From contig CATFEX010000015.1 of the NCBI GenBank assembly GCA_949511625.1, positions 7,057 through 71,056 of the forward strand: a DNA stretch of 64,000 bases, read 5' to 3'. The notes under the pieces were generated by a model, which made no database searches, had not been told where the DNA came from, and was given only the letters and a program-made list of their open reading frames with translations. Source of the stretch: UBA11891 sp003533785. Its GTDB lineage: Bacteria > Bacteroidota > Bacteroidia > Flavobacteriales > Flavobacteriaceae. The translations under genes and the position numbers were made by a program. Positions 17,314-25,567 of this stretch are shown here, one piece after another (the stretch's first letter is position 1; each line of letters opens with the position of its first letter).

Positions 17314-18791
17314 AAAAAATTGCAGCGAAGCTTTTTGCATACTGGGTAGATCGAAAAAATCAAAAATGGATAAATAACCCGCTAGAAGCGCAACAAAAAA
17401 CACTTAAGTTTCTGGTGTCTAGCGCTCAAAACACCACCTTTGGTAAGGATCACAATTTCTCTACGATTACCGATTATAAAAGCTTTAAAAAGCAGGTTCC
17501 GGTTCGAAACTACGAAGAGATTCGTGCTTATGTGGATCGTATTGTAGCAGGAGAAAAAAATGTTCTTTGGCCAGGACAACCGTTGTATTTGGCCAAAACG
17601 AGCGGAACAACCTCAGGAGCAAAATTCATTCCGATAACGAAAGACTCAATGCCCACGCATATTACTGCGGCACGAGATGCTCTTTTAAATTATATCCACA
17701 AAACGGGAAACACCAATTTTGTATCAGGCAAGCAAATTTTTTTACAAGGGAGCCCAATCTTAAAAAGAAAAAATGGGATGGCGCTGGGCCGTTTATCTGG
17801 AATTGTTGCGCATTATGTTCCTTCCTATCTCCAAGCAAACCGAATGCCCAGTTGGGAAACCAATTGTGTTGAAGACTGGGAGACCAAAGTGGAATTGATT
17901 GTTGGAGAAACGCTTAGGGAAAAAATGACGCTTATTGCTGGAATTCCATCTTGGGTTCAAATGTATTTTGAACGACTCATCAAAAAAGAAGGCAAACCGA
18001 TTGGAGAAATTTTTCCAGAGCTTTCTCTTTTTGTTTATGGTGGGGTTAATTACGGCCCCTACCGGCCTCTTTTCAAAGAATTAATAGGGCGTCCGGTAGA
18101 TTCTGTGGAACTATTTCCTGCCTCAGAAGGGTTTTTTGCTTATCAAGACCGACTAAAAGAAGAAGGACTTCTGCTGCTATTGAATAATGGAATCTTTTAT
18201 GAATTCATACAGGCAGACACGTTCTACAGCGAAGATCCCAAACGGATCTCACTGGATCAGGTTGAGGTAGGGGTCAACTATGTATTGATCTTGAATACTT
18301 CTGCAGGGTTGTGGGGGTACAATATTGGAGATACGGTTCAATTTGTTAGTACGGCACCTTTTCGTTTAGTGGTCAGTGGCCGACTCAAACATTTTATCTC
18401 TGCTTTTGGGGAACACGTTATTGGCAAAGAAGTGGAATCGGCTTTGCAGCAGGCCCTAGTTGGAACCAATGCGAAGGTACGAGAGTTTACAGTAGCACCT
18501 CAGATTGCTCCCACTAAAGGGCTACCCTACCACGAATGGTTCATTGATTTTAGTGAAAGGCCTAAAAACATGTCCGCTTTTTCATTGAGTTTGGATGATG
18601 CCATGCGTAAACAAAATATTTATTATGACGATTTGATTCGAGGTAAAGTACTTCGTCCTGTTGTCGTTACTACTGTTAAAGAAGGTTCTTTCGAAGCCTA
18701 CATGAAGTCGATTGGAAAATTAGGAGGACAGAATAAGATTCCTAAATTGACAAACGATAGGAGCATTGCGGATAAACTAATTCAAGCCTGA
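17310..18791 (+). CDS. GH3 auxin-responsive promoter family protein
   Basis: 493-residue protein of the GH3 family, named for plant acyl-acid amido synthetases; these belong to the adenylating (ANL) superfamily. The ATP-phosphate loop TSGTTSGAKFIP is at about residues 95-106, and VELFPASEGFFAYQD and the NIGDTVQF region are typical. Bacterial members are common in Bacteroidota but have no settled role; adenylation and amide formation with an unknown acid are expected. It overlaps the M23 gene (4 nt) and the glycosyltransferase gene (1 nt), so these form one operon. Confidence 0.85.
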   Translation: MKKIAAKLFAYWVDRKNQKWINNPLEAQQKTLKFLVSSAQNTTFGKDHNFSTITDYKSFKKQVPVRNYEEIRAYVDRIVAGEKNVLWPGQPLYLAKTSGTTSGAKFIPITKDSMPTHITAARDALLNYIHKTGNTNFVSGKQIFLQGSPILKRKNGMALGRLSGIVAHYVPSYLQANRMPSWETNCVEDWETKVELIVGETLREKMTLIAGIPSWVQMYFERLIKKEGKPIGEIFPELSLFVYGGVNYGPYRPLFKELIGRPVDSVELFPASEGFFAYQDRLKEEGLLLLLNNGIFYEFIQADTFYSEDPKRISLDQVEVGVNYVLILNTSAGLWGYNIGDTVQFVSTAPFRLVVSGRLKHFISAFGEHVIGKEVESALQQALVGTNAKVREFTVAPQIAPTKGLPYHEWFIDFSERPKNMSAFSLSLDDAMRKQNIYYDDLIRGKVLRPVVVTTVKEGSFEAYMKSIGKLGGQNKIPKLTNDRSIADKLIQA

Positions 18792-19846
18792 TGGCTACAG
18801 GTCTTGTGCGTTGCTTTTATGTCTACCCCCTTTTGAACACTTTCGTCCAACGGGATCGTGAGGTATTGGAATCACTTGGGGTTGAAGTGAAGGCGACACC
18901 AGTCACGCCTACCCATAATCCCATTCTTTATTTAACAAGATTATTTTTCCTGTTTTTCCAATCTATTTGGAGCGTCTCCAGAAGCCACCGAGTGATTTGT
19001 TGGTTTTCGGATTATCACGCTTTTTTACCATTACTTGTCGCTAAATTTTTCACCAGAAGAAGCTTGTTGATCGTTGGGGGCTTTGATGCGGTTTCTGATC
19101 CTGTAAATGCCTATGGCATTTTTTATAAAAAGGGGATCAGACAATACTTAGCTCGATGGAATTATCGGTTGGCCGATTGCATCTGGGTGGTGGATGAAAG
19201 CCTACAAAAAGGCTGTCCTCATTCATACAAGAGAAGCAGAATCAGTTCTGGCATCGAAAATTGGGTGCCCGAGGTAAAACCAAAAATTGAAGTTGTTCCA
19301 ACGGGGTATGATCCAGAATATTGGAAGAGAACCAGGAATAAAACGCCCAAAACAGTCCTGACTGTAGCGAACCTAACAAGTGAGCAGGTGATCCACCGAA
19401 AAGGCATCCCAATGTTTATAGAAATGGCAAGGGAATGTCCAGAATGGGTATTTACAATTGTAGGAGACTTGGATAATCGAATAGCCAACGCATTTACTAT
19501 CCCGTCGAATCTTCAGGTTTATGGGAAGAAGAACCCAGAAGAACTGGTTGCTATATACAGTAGACACAGTTATTATTTTCAAGGATCGCGCGTAGAAGGA
19601 TTACCGAATGTTTTATGTGAAGCCATGCTTTGCGAATGCATCCCTATCGGTCAGCGAGCTTTTGGTATTGAGAGAGCAATTGGACAGACAGGTGTTGTTT
19701 TTGACGAAAAGCCAGCCCCCAAAGCCTACAAAAAAATGTTGGAGGAAGCGGCAACGAAACAGGGCAGTGCCTGCCGAGAACAGATCATAAAAGCCTTTCA
19801 TCAAAGTCATCGCATTGAAAAACTAAAACAGTACCTCTTCGATTAG
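18791..19846 (+). CDS. GT4-like glycosyltransferase
   Basis: 351-residue protein with a GT-B plan. The N-terminal half has a Rossmann-like region around ICWFSDYHAFLPLLVAK; the C-terminal half carries VLTVANLT...HRKGIPMFIEMA, FTIVGD and, near the sugar-nucleotide site, FQGSRVEGLPNVLCEAMLCECIPI, the E-x7-E-like motif of GT4. The sugar and acceptor are unknown. It follows the GH3 gene with a 1-nt overlap (TGATG) and precedes a polysaccharide pyruvyl transferase gene, suggesting a glycan-modifying operon. Confidence 0.8.
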   Translation: MATGLVRCFYVYPLLNTFVQRDREVLESLGVEVKATPVTPTHNPILYLTRLFFLFFQSIWSVSRSHRVICWFSDYHAFLPLLVAKFFTRRSLLIVGGFDAVSDPVNAYGIFYKKGIRQYLARWNYRLADCIWVVDESLQKGCPHSYKRSRISSGIENWVPEVKPKIEVVPTGYDPEYWKRTRNKTPKTVLTVANLTSEQVIHRKGIPMFIEMARECPEWVFTIVGDLDNRIANAFTIPSNLQVYGKKNPEELVAIYSRHSYYFQGSRVEGLPNVLCEAMLCECIPIGQRAFGIERAIGQTGVVFDEKPAPKAYKKMLEEAATKQGSACREQIIKAFHQSHRIEKLKQYLFD

Positions 19847-19871
19847 GGGATAAACAAAGAAGATCTATAGT

Positions 19872-20828
19872 ATGAAAAAAGGGATCATATCCTACACGCA
19901 TTCCAATAACTTGGGCGACTACATACAAGCACTCGCCGCAGAAGAATATCTTGGGGGCGAGTTGATGCACTTTGATCGTGATTCACTTGATCAGGATCCT
20001 GGGGAGCCCTATCAATTGTTAGTCAACGGGTGGTTTATGGAACAGCCAACTCATTGGCCGCCTCACCCTCATTTTATACCTTTATTTATTTCATTTCATT
20101 TAAACCCCACAGCGGAAAAAGAAATGCTAACCCCTGCAGGAGTGGAGTACCTTCGCCGTCATCAGCCCATAGGTTGTCGCGATTATTATACCCAAAATAC
20201 ACTCTCCCAAAAAGGAATTGAAACCTATTTTTCTGCTTGTATTACTCTTGGCTTATCCAAAAAGAAAAACAAAGAGAAGCAGGCGGAATCGAAAGCTCCC
20301 ATTTTAGTAGTAAGCGCTTTCGAGCGGTTACAAACTATGGGCAAGCCTTTGAATTCGAAAACCTCAGGAATTGGACATTTTATTAAGGCTCGATACAATT
20401 CCTATCGTTATCAAAAAGCAAAAACTCGTTTGGATCAGTTTTTACTGCAAACTCAGCTCCCTGTCCGCTATGCATCACAGATAATTGACGACAAAAAACT
20501 GAATGTAGAACAACGATTCCAAAAAGCTCAAGAGCAACTGAAAGCCATAGCCGGAGCACAATTAATAATTACATCTAGAATTCACACTGCATTACCAGCA
20601 GTAGCTTTAGAAACGCCCGTTTTGTTCTTAACTGATGGTTTGGAACACCACAACCAAAGCAGTCGATTAGATGGGTTGAGTCAGTTTTTCTCTTGCACCG
20701 ACAGCAAAGGTTTAGCTAAGATAAAATGGGACACACTGGCGAATCCAACGACGCATTCACCCTATGTAGAAAAAATGAAACAAAAAATTGAAGCCTTCTT
20801 TGCACAAACAAAAAAGGAATCGAATTAA
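19872..20828 (+). CDS. Polysaccharide pyruvyl transferase family protein
   Basis: 318 residues matching the PS_pyruv_trans fold: the opening GIISYTHSNNLGDYIQALA, PIGCRDYYTQNTLSQKGIETYFSACITL (the usual GxRD..S...L region), and, near the end, ITSRIHTALPAVALETPVLFL, a strongly conserved family motif with catalytic-type Arg-His. These enzymes add pyruvate ketals to sugars in exopolysaccharides or cell-wall glycans. Last gene of the M23-GH3-GT4 operon, 25 nt after the glycosyltransferase. Confidence 0.82.
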   Translation: MKKGIISYTHSNNLGDYIQALAAEEYLGGELMHFDRDSLDQDPGEPYQLLVNGWFMEQPTHWPPHPHFIPLFISFHLNPTAEKEMLTPAGVEYLRRHQPIGCRDYYTQNTLSQKGIETYFSACITLGLSKKKNKEKQAESKAPILVVSAFERLQTMGKPLNSKTSGIGHFIKARYNSYRYQKAKTRLDQFLLQTQLPVRYASQIIDDKKLNVEQRFQKAQEQLKAIAGAQLIITSRIHTALPAVALETPVLFLTDGLEHHNQSSRLDGLSQFFSCTDSKGLAKIKWDTLANPTTHSPYVEKMKQKIEAFFAQTKKESN

Positions 20829-20849
20829 AGCAATGCCTCGCACAACTTG

Positions 20850-20857
20850 TATCTTTG
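20850..20857 (+). promoter_or_regulatory. -7 promoter element of purD
   Basis: TATCTTTG, an exact TAnnTTTG match 13 nt before the purD ATG. Confidence 0.55.
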
Positions 20858-20870
20858 CTAAAAACCTTTT

Positions 20871-22142
20871 ATGAACGTTCTCATTTTAGGCGGCGGTGGC
20901 CGCGAACATACCTTTTGCTGGAAACTTGCACAAAGCCCATTGTGTAAAAAGATATATACGGCTCCTGGAAATGCAGGAACGGAGCAGCTTTCTATGAATC
21001 TTCCCCTCGACCCAATGGACTTCAAAGCAGTTAAGCAAGCCGTATTGGAATATCAGATCCAGATGGTTGTTGTTGGTCCTGAGGCACCATTGGTTGCGGG
21101 AATCCATGATTATTTTAAACAGGATGAAGCGCTTCACGAGGTATTCATTATTGGGCCACAAAAAGAAGCAGCGACTTTAGAAGGGAGTAAAGAGTTTGCA
21201 AAAAAATTCATGCAACGGCACAATATTCCTACAGCTCAATACGCCAGTTTTACAGCCGAGACCGTAGAAGAAGGGAAAGCATTTTTAGAAAAAATGAACT
21301 CTCCTTATGTCCTAAAAGCAGATGGCCTTGCAGCGGGGAAAGGAGTACTTATCATTGAGAGTCTCTCGCAGGCACAGTCCGAATTAGAGAGCATGTTAGT
21401 CAATCAAAAGTTTGGAACGGCTTCACAAACAGTGGTTATTGAAGAATTTTTGAGTGGGATTGAATTGTCTGCATTTATTCTTACCGATGGTAATACGGGG
21501 ATTGACTTTCCCATGGCAAAGGATTACAAAAGAATAGGTGAAGGAGATACAGGGCTAAATACGGGGGGTATGGGAGCTATATCTCCAGTTCCTTTTGTGA
21601 CGCCAGATTTTGAAAATAAAATAAAAGATCGGATTATCACTCCTACATTGGAAGGCTTAAAAAAAGACAATATTCCTTTTCAAGGATTCATTTTTATTGG
21701 CCTGATCAAAGTAGGAGAAGACCCATACGTGATTGAGTATAACGTTCGAATGGGAGACCCAGAAACAGAAGTTGTTCTTCCAAGAATAGCTTCGGACTTG
21801 ATGGAGTTACTGGTGGCGACAGCAGAACAGCGATTGACCGAATATAATATATCAGTAGATTCTGAAGTAGCAGCTACTGTTATGGCTGTAGCCGGTGGGT
21901 ATCCCGAGGCTTATGAAAAAGGGAATCCAATTACGGGTTTGGAGCCCACAGAAGGGACATTGCTTTTCCATGCGGGGACCCAAAAAAAAGGGTCCGAAAC
22001 TGTGACCAATGGGGGTCGAGTGCTAAGTATTACAGGGAAAGGAGCCACGATGAAAGAGGCCTTACAAAAGGCGTATAACAGGCTCAAAAGCACTCATTTC
22101 AAAAACATAAATTACCGAAAAGACATTGGGTTTGATCTATAG
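20871..22142 (+). CDS. purD: Phosphoribosylamine-glycine ligase
   Basis: GAR synthetase of de novo purine synthesis, 423 residues. The N-terminal nucleotide-fold loop LGGGGREH is at residues 6-13. The ATP-grasp domain shows YVLKADGLAAGKGV and, in the metal-binding region, EYNVRMGDPETE. The C-terminal domain contains GGRVLSITGKG. It has its own promoter. Its 3' end overlaps the convergent DUF6341 gene by 6 nt. Confidence 0.96.
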   Translation: MNVLILGGGGREHTFCWKLAQSPLCKKIYTAPGNAGTEQLSMNLPLDPMDFKAVKQAVLEYQIQMVVVGPEAPLVAGIHDYFKQDEALHEVFIIGPQKEAATLEGSKEFAKKFMQRHNIPTAQYASFTAETVEEGKAFLEKMNSPYVLKADGLAAGKGVLIIESLSQAQSELESMLVNQKFGTASQTVVIEEFLSGIELSAFILTDGNTGIDFPMAKDYKRIGEGDTGLNTGGMGAISPVPFVTPDFENKIKDRIITPTLEGLKKDNIPFQGFIFIGLIKVGEDPYVIEYNVRMGDPETEVVLPRIASDLMELLVATAEQRLTEYNISVDSEVAATVMAVAGGYPEAYEKGNPITGLEPTEGTLLFHAGTQKKGSETVTNGGRVLSITGKGATMKEALQKAYNRLKSTHFKNINYRKDIGFDL

Positions 22143-22364
22143 AAAAGAGTGCGCGCTAGGATCTTTATTTTCTTCCCCACGCTGATTAAAAAGTTGCAAT
22201 TGCCGAACCCAGTAAAGCAATGCCACAAAACCGACCAATAAAAACATCCAATTAAATGCATTGGCCAACCACCAGTTATCCATTTGTAATTCACGTAGAA
22301 AATTGAACGGAACAAAAAGAATCTCTTCAAACAAATAAGCGATTCCCTGAAAAAAGTTTTTCAT
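22137..22364 (-). CDS. Small membrane protein, DUF6341-like
   Basis: 75 residues from the ATG at 22362-22364 (or 76 from the adjacent ATG). It has an amphipathic N-terminus (KNFFQGIAYLFEEILFVPF), one transmembrane helix at about 33-54 and a polar tail. It matches a small family conserved in Flavobacteriia, often beside a DUF6427 gene as here. Function unknown. A longer frame back to 22463 exists, but it runs through a good -7 element, so the short start is preferred. Confidence 0.65.
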   Translation of the reverse strand: MKNFFQGIAYLFEEILFVPFNFLRELQMDNWWLANAFNWMFLLVGFVALLYWVRQLQLFNQRGEENKDPSAHSFL

Positions 22365-22384
22365 CATTTGGTTTGTATATATTG

Positions 22385-22392
22385 CAAAAGTA
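22385..22392 (-). promoter_or_regulatory. -7 promoter element of the DUF6341-like gene
   Basis: TACTTTTG on the minus strand, an exact TAnnTTTG match 17-20 nt before the two adjacent ATG codons. It lies 14 bp from the divergent DUF6427 start. Confidence 0.5.
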
Positions 22393-22405
22393 AGAATTCG
22401 ATAAA

Positions 22406-23329
22406 ATGTTGACAACGCTTTTCGAAAAAACCTCATTCTCAAGCTATCTCTATTCGGGGGCAATTCTTTTGCTGATTGCAGCCCACCGCTATTTCAACAC
22501 CTTTGGTCCAGAAATTGACAGTTACGGCATAGGGTCTCAATTGGCCGAATTCACTCTAGTCTACAACGCACTGTTACTAAGTGGAATCTACTTTCGAGAG
22601 AGAGGTTTTCTGAAAGGAAATAACACCTATGCGTTATTTTTTGCCCTAATTTATGGCTATGTGCCTATAGAATACAACGCCATCTCTGTATGGATTCAAT
22701 TGAATTTAGTGCTTTGGGCAGCAATTCTCTTTTTACGAGTTTCATGGAAAAAAGCGCCCCACAAATTGCTTTTGGATACGTCACTATTCCTTGGATTATC
22801 GCTAGTATTATCATGGAGTAATATTGGTTTTATTGCCGTGCTCTATATAGGGCTCTTTTTTGCGGAAATTAGAGAAAGACAGCTTTTTTTCATCCCTTTG
22901 GTTGTTGTGGCGGGTTATTTTTTTATTCTACTTTCTGCGAATCAAATGGTGTCATTTTCAATTCTTCCTTTTCCTAAAACCTCTTTAATAGAGCCTGGAT
23001 CTCTTTTGCTTCACCCGTCCAAAGAGGAGGTTCTTTGGCTGACCCTTGGAGGGCTAGGGGGAGGGGTATTATTATGGGAGCTCATTTTTAGAAGACGATT
23101 TAACAAGCTTCAAAACAACAACAACCTGTTGTTGTTGGGCATATTAGTACTCACCACTGTTCAAGGCTTTTGGCTGGATTCAGAGGCAGACAAAATGCTT
23201 TTTTTATTGCCAATAATAGCTTTTGCTTTCAAAAGGATAAACGGTCAGTCTGCTTCCTCCAAACGGGGAAATTACCTGGCATTTCTTTTGATAGGAGGCT
23301 TGTTATCGCACTATGTTATTGTAAGTTGA
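22406..23329 (+). CDS. Polytopic membrane protein, DUF6427-like
   Basis: 307 residues with about nine to ten predicted transmembrane segments spread along the whole length (for example around LYSGAILLLIAAHRYF, YALFFALIYGYVPI, and LVLSWSNIGFIAVLYIGLFF). It matches the Flavobacteriia family DUF6427, without known enzyme motifs. It is divergent from the DUF6341-like gene and 29 nt upstream of the GT9 gene, so a role in envelope or glycan assembly is possible but only inferred. Confidence 0.65.
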   Translation: MLTTLFEKTSFSSYLYSGAILLLIAAHRYFNTFGPEIDSYGIGSQLAEFTLVYNALLLSGIYFRERGFLKGNNTYALFFALIYGYVPIEYNAISVWIQLNLVLWAAILFLRVSWKKAPHKLLLDTSLFLGLSLVLSWSNIGFIAVLYIGLFFAEIRERQLFFIPLVVVAGYFFILLSANQMVSFSILPFPKTSLIEPGSLLLHPSKEEVLWLTLGGLGGGVLLWELIFRRRFNKLQNNNNLLLLGILVLTTVQGFWLDSEADKMLFLLPIIAFAFKRINGQSASSKRGNYLAFLLIGGLLSHYVIVS

Positions 23330-23358
23330 ACTAGGAAGATCTATGGAATGAATAATAT

Positions 23359-24393
23359 ATGAAAACAAAAAAAAGAGGACTTCTAGTATTCCAGTTTTCT
23401 ACTTTGGCAAACAGTGCCATGTCAGTTCCAATTCTTCGTGCGTTATTCGATGCACAACCCGACCTTGAGATTACTTGGGTGACCCAGTCTGATGCCGTTC
23501 CTCTTTTCAACGAATTTGATAAGATAAAGTTGATAGAAGTAGATTTGAATGGAACTCATCAGGGATGGAAAGGAATGTATCGACTTTTTCAAGAACTGAG
23601 ACAAGCCAGTCGCTATCGAGCAATTGTTGATTTACAAGGGAGCCAAACCACCATTTTTTTAGGCGTTTTATTCCAAGCTATTGGGTATCGATTGGTACGG
23701 GTCAACTGGGGCTATCGAGAAAAAGCGCGTCTTATCCGCAGCAAGAATAAAATTCTCAAACCGTTAACCCATACAGTTTTTCGCTTTGCGGCTGTTTTTC
23801 AGAAGTTGGGTTTTACGGTTCCTTTAGAGGGACTGGAAATACCGCCCAAACCCATTTATAATCAGGCAAATATACCAAATGAAGATCCGCCAAAGAAGTG
23901 GATCGGAGCGGCTCCATTTGCGACTAATAAAACCAATACCTATCCGCTAAACCAAATGCAACAGGTAATTGCTTTTCTTCAGCAAAGCCATAAGGTCTAT
24001 TTATTTGGAATCACCCCAGAAGAAATTGAACAGTTTAGGGTATGGGAGAAGGCATATCCCAACGTGGTGAATGTATCTGAAAAAATGAGTTTTGAAGAGC
24101 AACTTAACCTCATCCCTCATCTAGATTTGATGCTGTCTATGGATAGTCAGTTTGCTCACTTCGCAGCCAACTGGAAAGTTCCTGTGCTTACCATATGGGG
24201 ACAAACCCACCCTTATGCAGGTTTTGCTCCTTTTGGTCAATCCATAGCCAATGCGATTTTGCCCGACCTGAAACAGTTTCCATCATTACCACGATCTGTC
24301 GATGGCAATAAAAAAGGAGTACAAATGGGGGCTATTTTTAAAAGCATAACCCCAAAATTAATTCTTGAAAAAGCATTGAAATTGATGGGCTAG
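23359..24393 (+). CDS. Glycosyltransferase family 9 (heptosyltransferase-like)
   Basis: 344-residue GT-B protein. The N-terminal LLVFQFSTLANSAMSVPILRALFDAQPDLEITWVT matches the opening of ADP-heptose:LPS heptosyltransferases, and AIVDLQG is the conserved IDLQG strand. The C-terminal half has IGAAPFATNKTNTYPL and MDSQFAHFAANWKVPVLTIWGQTHP, where the usual motif is DSGPMHLAAALGVPVVALFGPT. It likely transfers a sugar to lipopolysaccharide core or a similar glycolipid; the donor is not certain. It converges on the reductase gene with a 4-nt overlap. Confidence 0.82.
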   Translation: MKTKKRGLLVFQFSTLANSAMSVPILRALFDAQPDLEITWVTQSDAVPLFNEFDKIKLIEVDLNGTHQGWKGMYRLFQELRQASRYRAIVDLQGSQTTIFLGVLFQAIGYRLVRVNWGYREKARLIRSKNKILKPLTHTVFRFAAVFQKLGFTVPLEGLEIPPKPIYNQANIPNEDPPKKWIGAAPFATNKTNTYPLNQMQQVIAFLQQSHKVYLFGITPEEIEQFRVWEKAYPNVVNVSEKMSFEEQLNLIPHLDLMLSMDSQFAHFAANWKVPVLTIWGQTHPYAGFAPFGQSIANAILPDLKQFPSLPRSVDGNKKGVQMGAIFKSITPKLILEKALKLMG

Positions 24394-25433
24394 ACGTCAT
24401 CATAATCTACAGCAATCTCAGGACTGGTAGGGTGAGCTTGACAGCTAAGTATCAACCCTTCTTCAATTTCTTCATCGGTAAGTATTTGATTGGAAGTCAT
24501 TGTAGCCGTCCCTTTAGTAATTCGAGCAATACAACTGCTACACACGCCTCCCTGACAAGAATAGGGGGCGTCGAGTTTGTTTTGCAAAGCAACGTCCAAA
24601 ATGGATTTTCCACTAGTACCCTCTAAAGGAGTTGTCACTGAATCACAAGTTACCTGAAGCCGATAGTTCCCAGTAAAAAGAGCAGGCTCAGCATTTTTCG
24701 AAGGGCTGCTTGTGAAGAGTTCAAAATACAAAGCAGAACCAGGGACTCCTTTCTCTTTTAAATAGTCTGATGCCATGTGGATCATTCCTTCAGGGCCACA
24801 AAGAAAAAAACGTTCCGAAGAAAACCCAATTTCTTCAAAATAACGATCCAAAAGAGCCGATCCTATTCGACCATAAGCGTGCCCTTTCACCTCTTTTTGA
24901 CTGTAGGTTCTGAAAACGAAAAAACGTTTTGGATGCAACAAAATTAAATCATTAATTTCATTTGTAAACATTTCTTCTTCAGTACTTTTATTACTATAGA
25001 TTAAATAAAAAGAAGAAGTTTCGGTAGCATTAAGAATTTCTTTAATAATAGCCCATATTGGGGTAATTCCGCTTCCGGCTGCGATGCCGGTGTATTGCAC
25101 TCCTTCTTTAGGGGTGCCGAGAACAAAACGTCCCTCTGGAGGCCCCACTGAAAGGACACTCCCCTGGAGAACCTGTTGATTTACATAACTGGAAAAGCGC
25201 CCGTTTGGGATTTGCTTGATCCCCACCTGTAGCTTCGTTTCGGAAGGAGCCGAACAGATAGAATACGAACGGCGCACAGTTTCCCCTTCAAGAGTTTCCT
25301 CAAGGCTGAGGTATTGTCCCGCTTCATATTGGAATACACTTGTCAAAGTCTCTGGGACCTCAAAAGTCAAAACAACGGATTTTGTAGTCAAGCGGTGAAT
25401 TTCACTCACTCTTAGCGGGTGATGCATAGCCAT
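24390..25433 (-). CDS. Ferredoxin-NAD(P)H reductase with C-terminal [2Fe-2S] domain (PaaE-like)
   Basis: About 347 residues with three domains: an FAD-binding barrel (RRSYSICSAP), an NAD(P)-binding domain (GIAAGSGITP, later FLCGPEGMI), and a plant-type [2Fe-2S] ferredoxin domain with YSCQGGVCSSCIA and a fourth Cys in LILSCQAHP. This order matches PaaE (phenylacetyl-CoA epoxidase reductase) and HCP/flavodoxin-reductase relatives. No paa genes are nearby, so the electron acceptor is unknown. The start at 25433 or at the ATG two codons further on is preferred; the frame extends to 25454. Confidence 0.82.
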   Translation of the reverse strand: MAMHHPLRVSEIHRLTTKSVVLTFEVPETLTSVFQYEAGQYLSLEETLEGETVRRSYSICSAPSETKLQVGIKQIPNGRFSSYVNQQVLQGSVLSVGPPEGRFVLGTPKEGVQYTGIAAGSGITPIWAIIKEILNATETSSFYLIYSNKSTEEEMFTNEINDLILLHPKRFFVFRTYSQKEVKGHAYGRIGSALLDRYFEEIGFSSERFFLCGPEGMIHMASDYLKEKGVPGSALYFELFTSSPSKNAEPALFTGNYRLQVTCDSVTTPLEGTSGKSILDVALQNKLDAPYSCQGGVCSSCIARITKGTATMTSNQILTDEEIEEGLILSCQAHPTSPEIAVDYDDV

Positions 25434-25567
25434 TTTTTTTGTAAAAATACACAATAATTCTTCTGTAAAGAATGAGAACTTGGTTGAAATAAATGTGGGA
25501 TTATTTCATAGGATAACATACTAAAATTCTGTTTTATCAGTTTTAATTAATACCAAAGCCACACACC

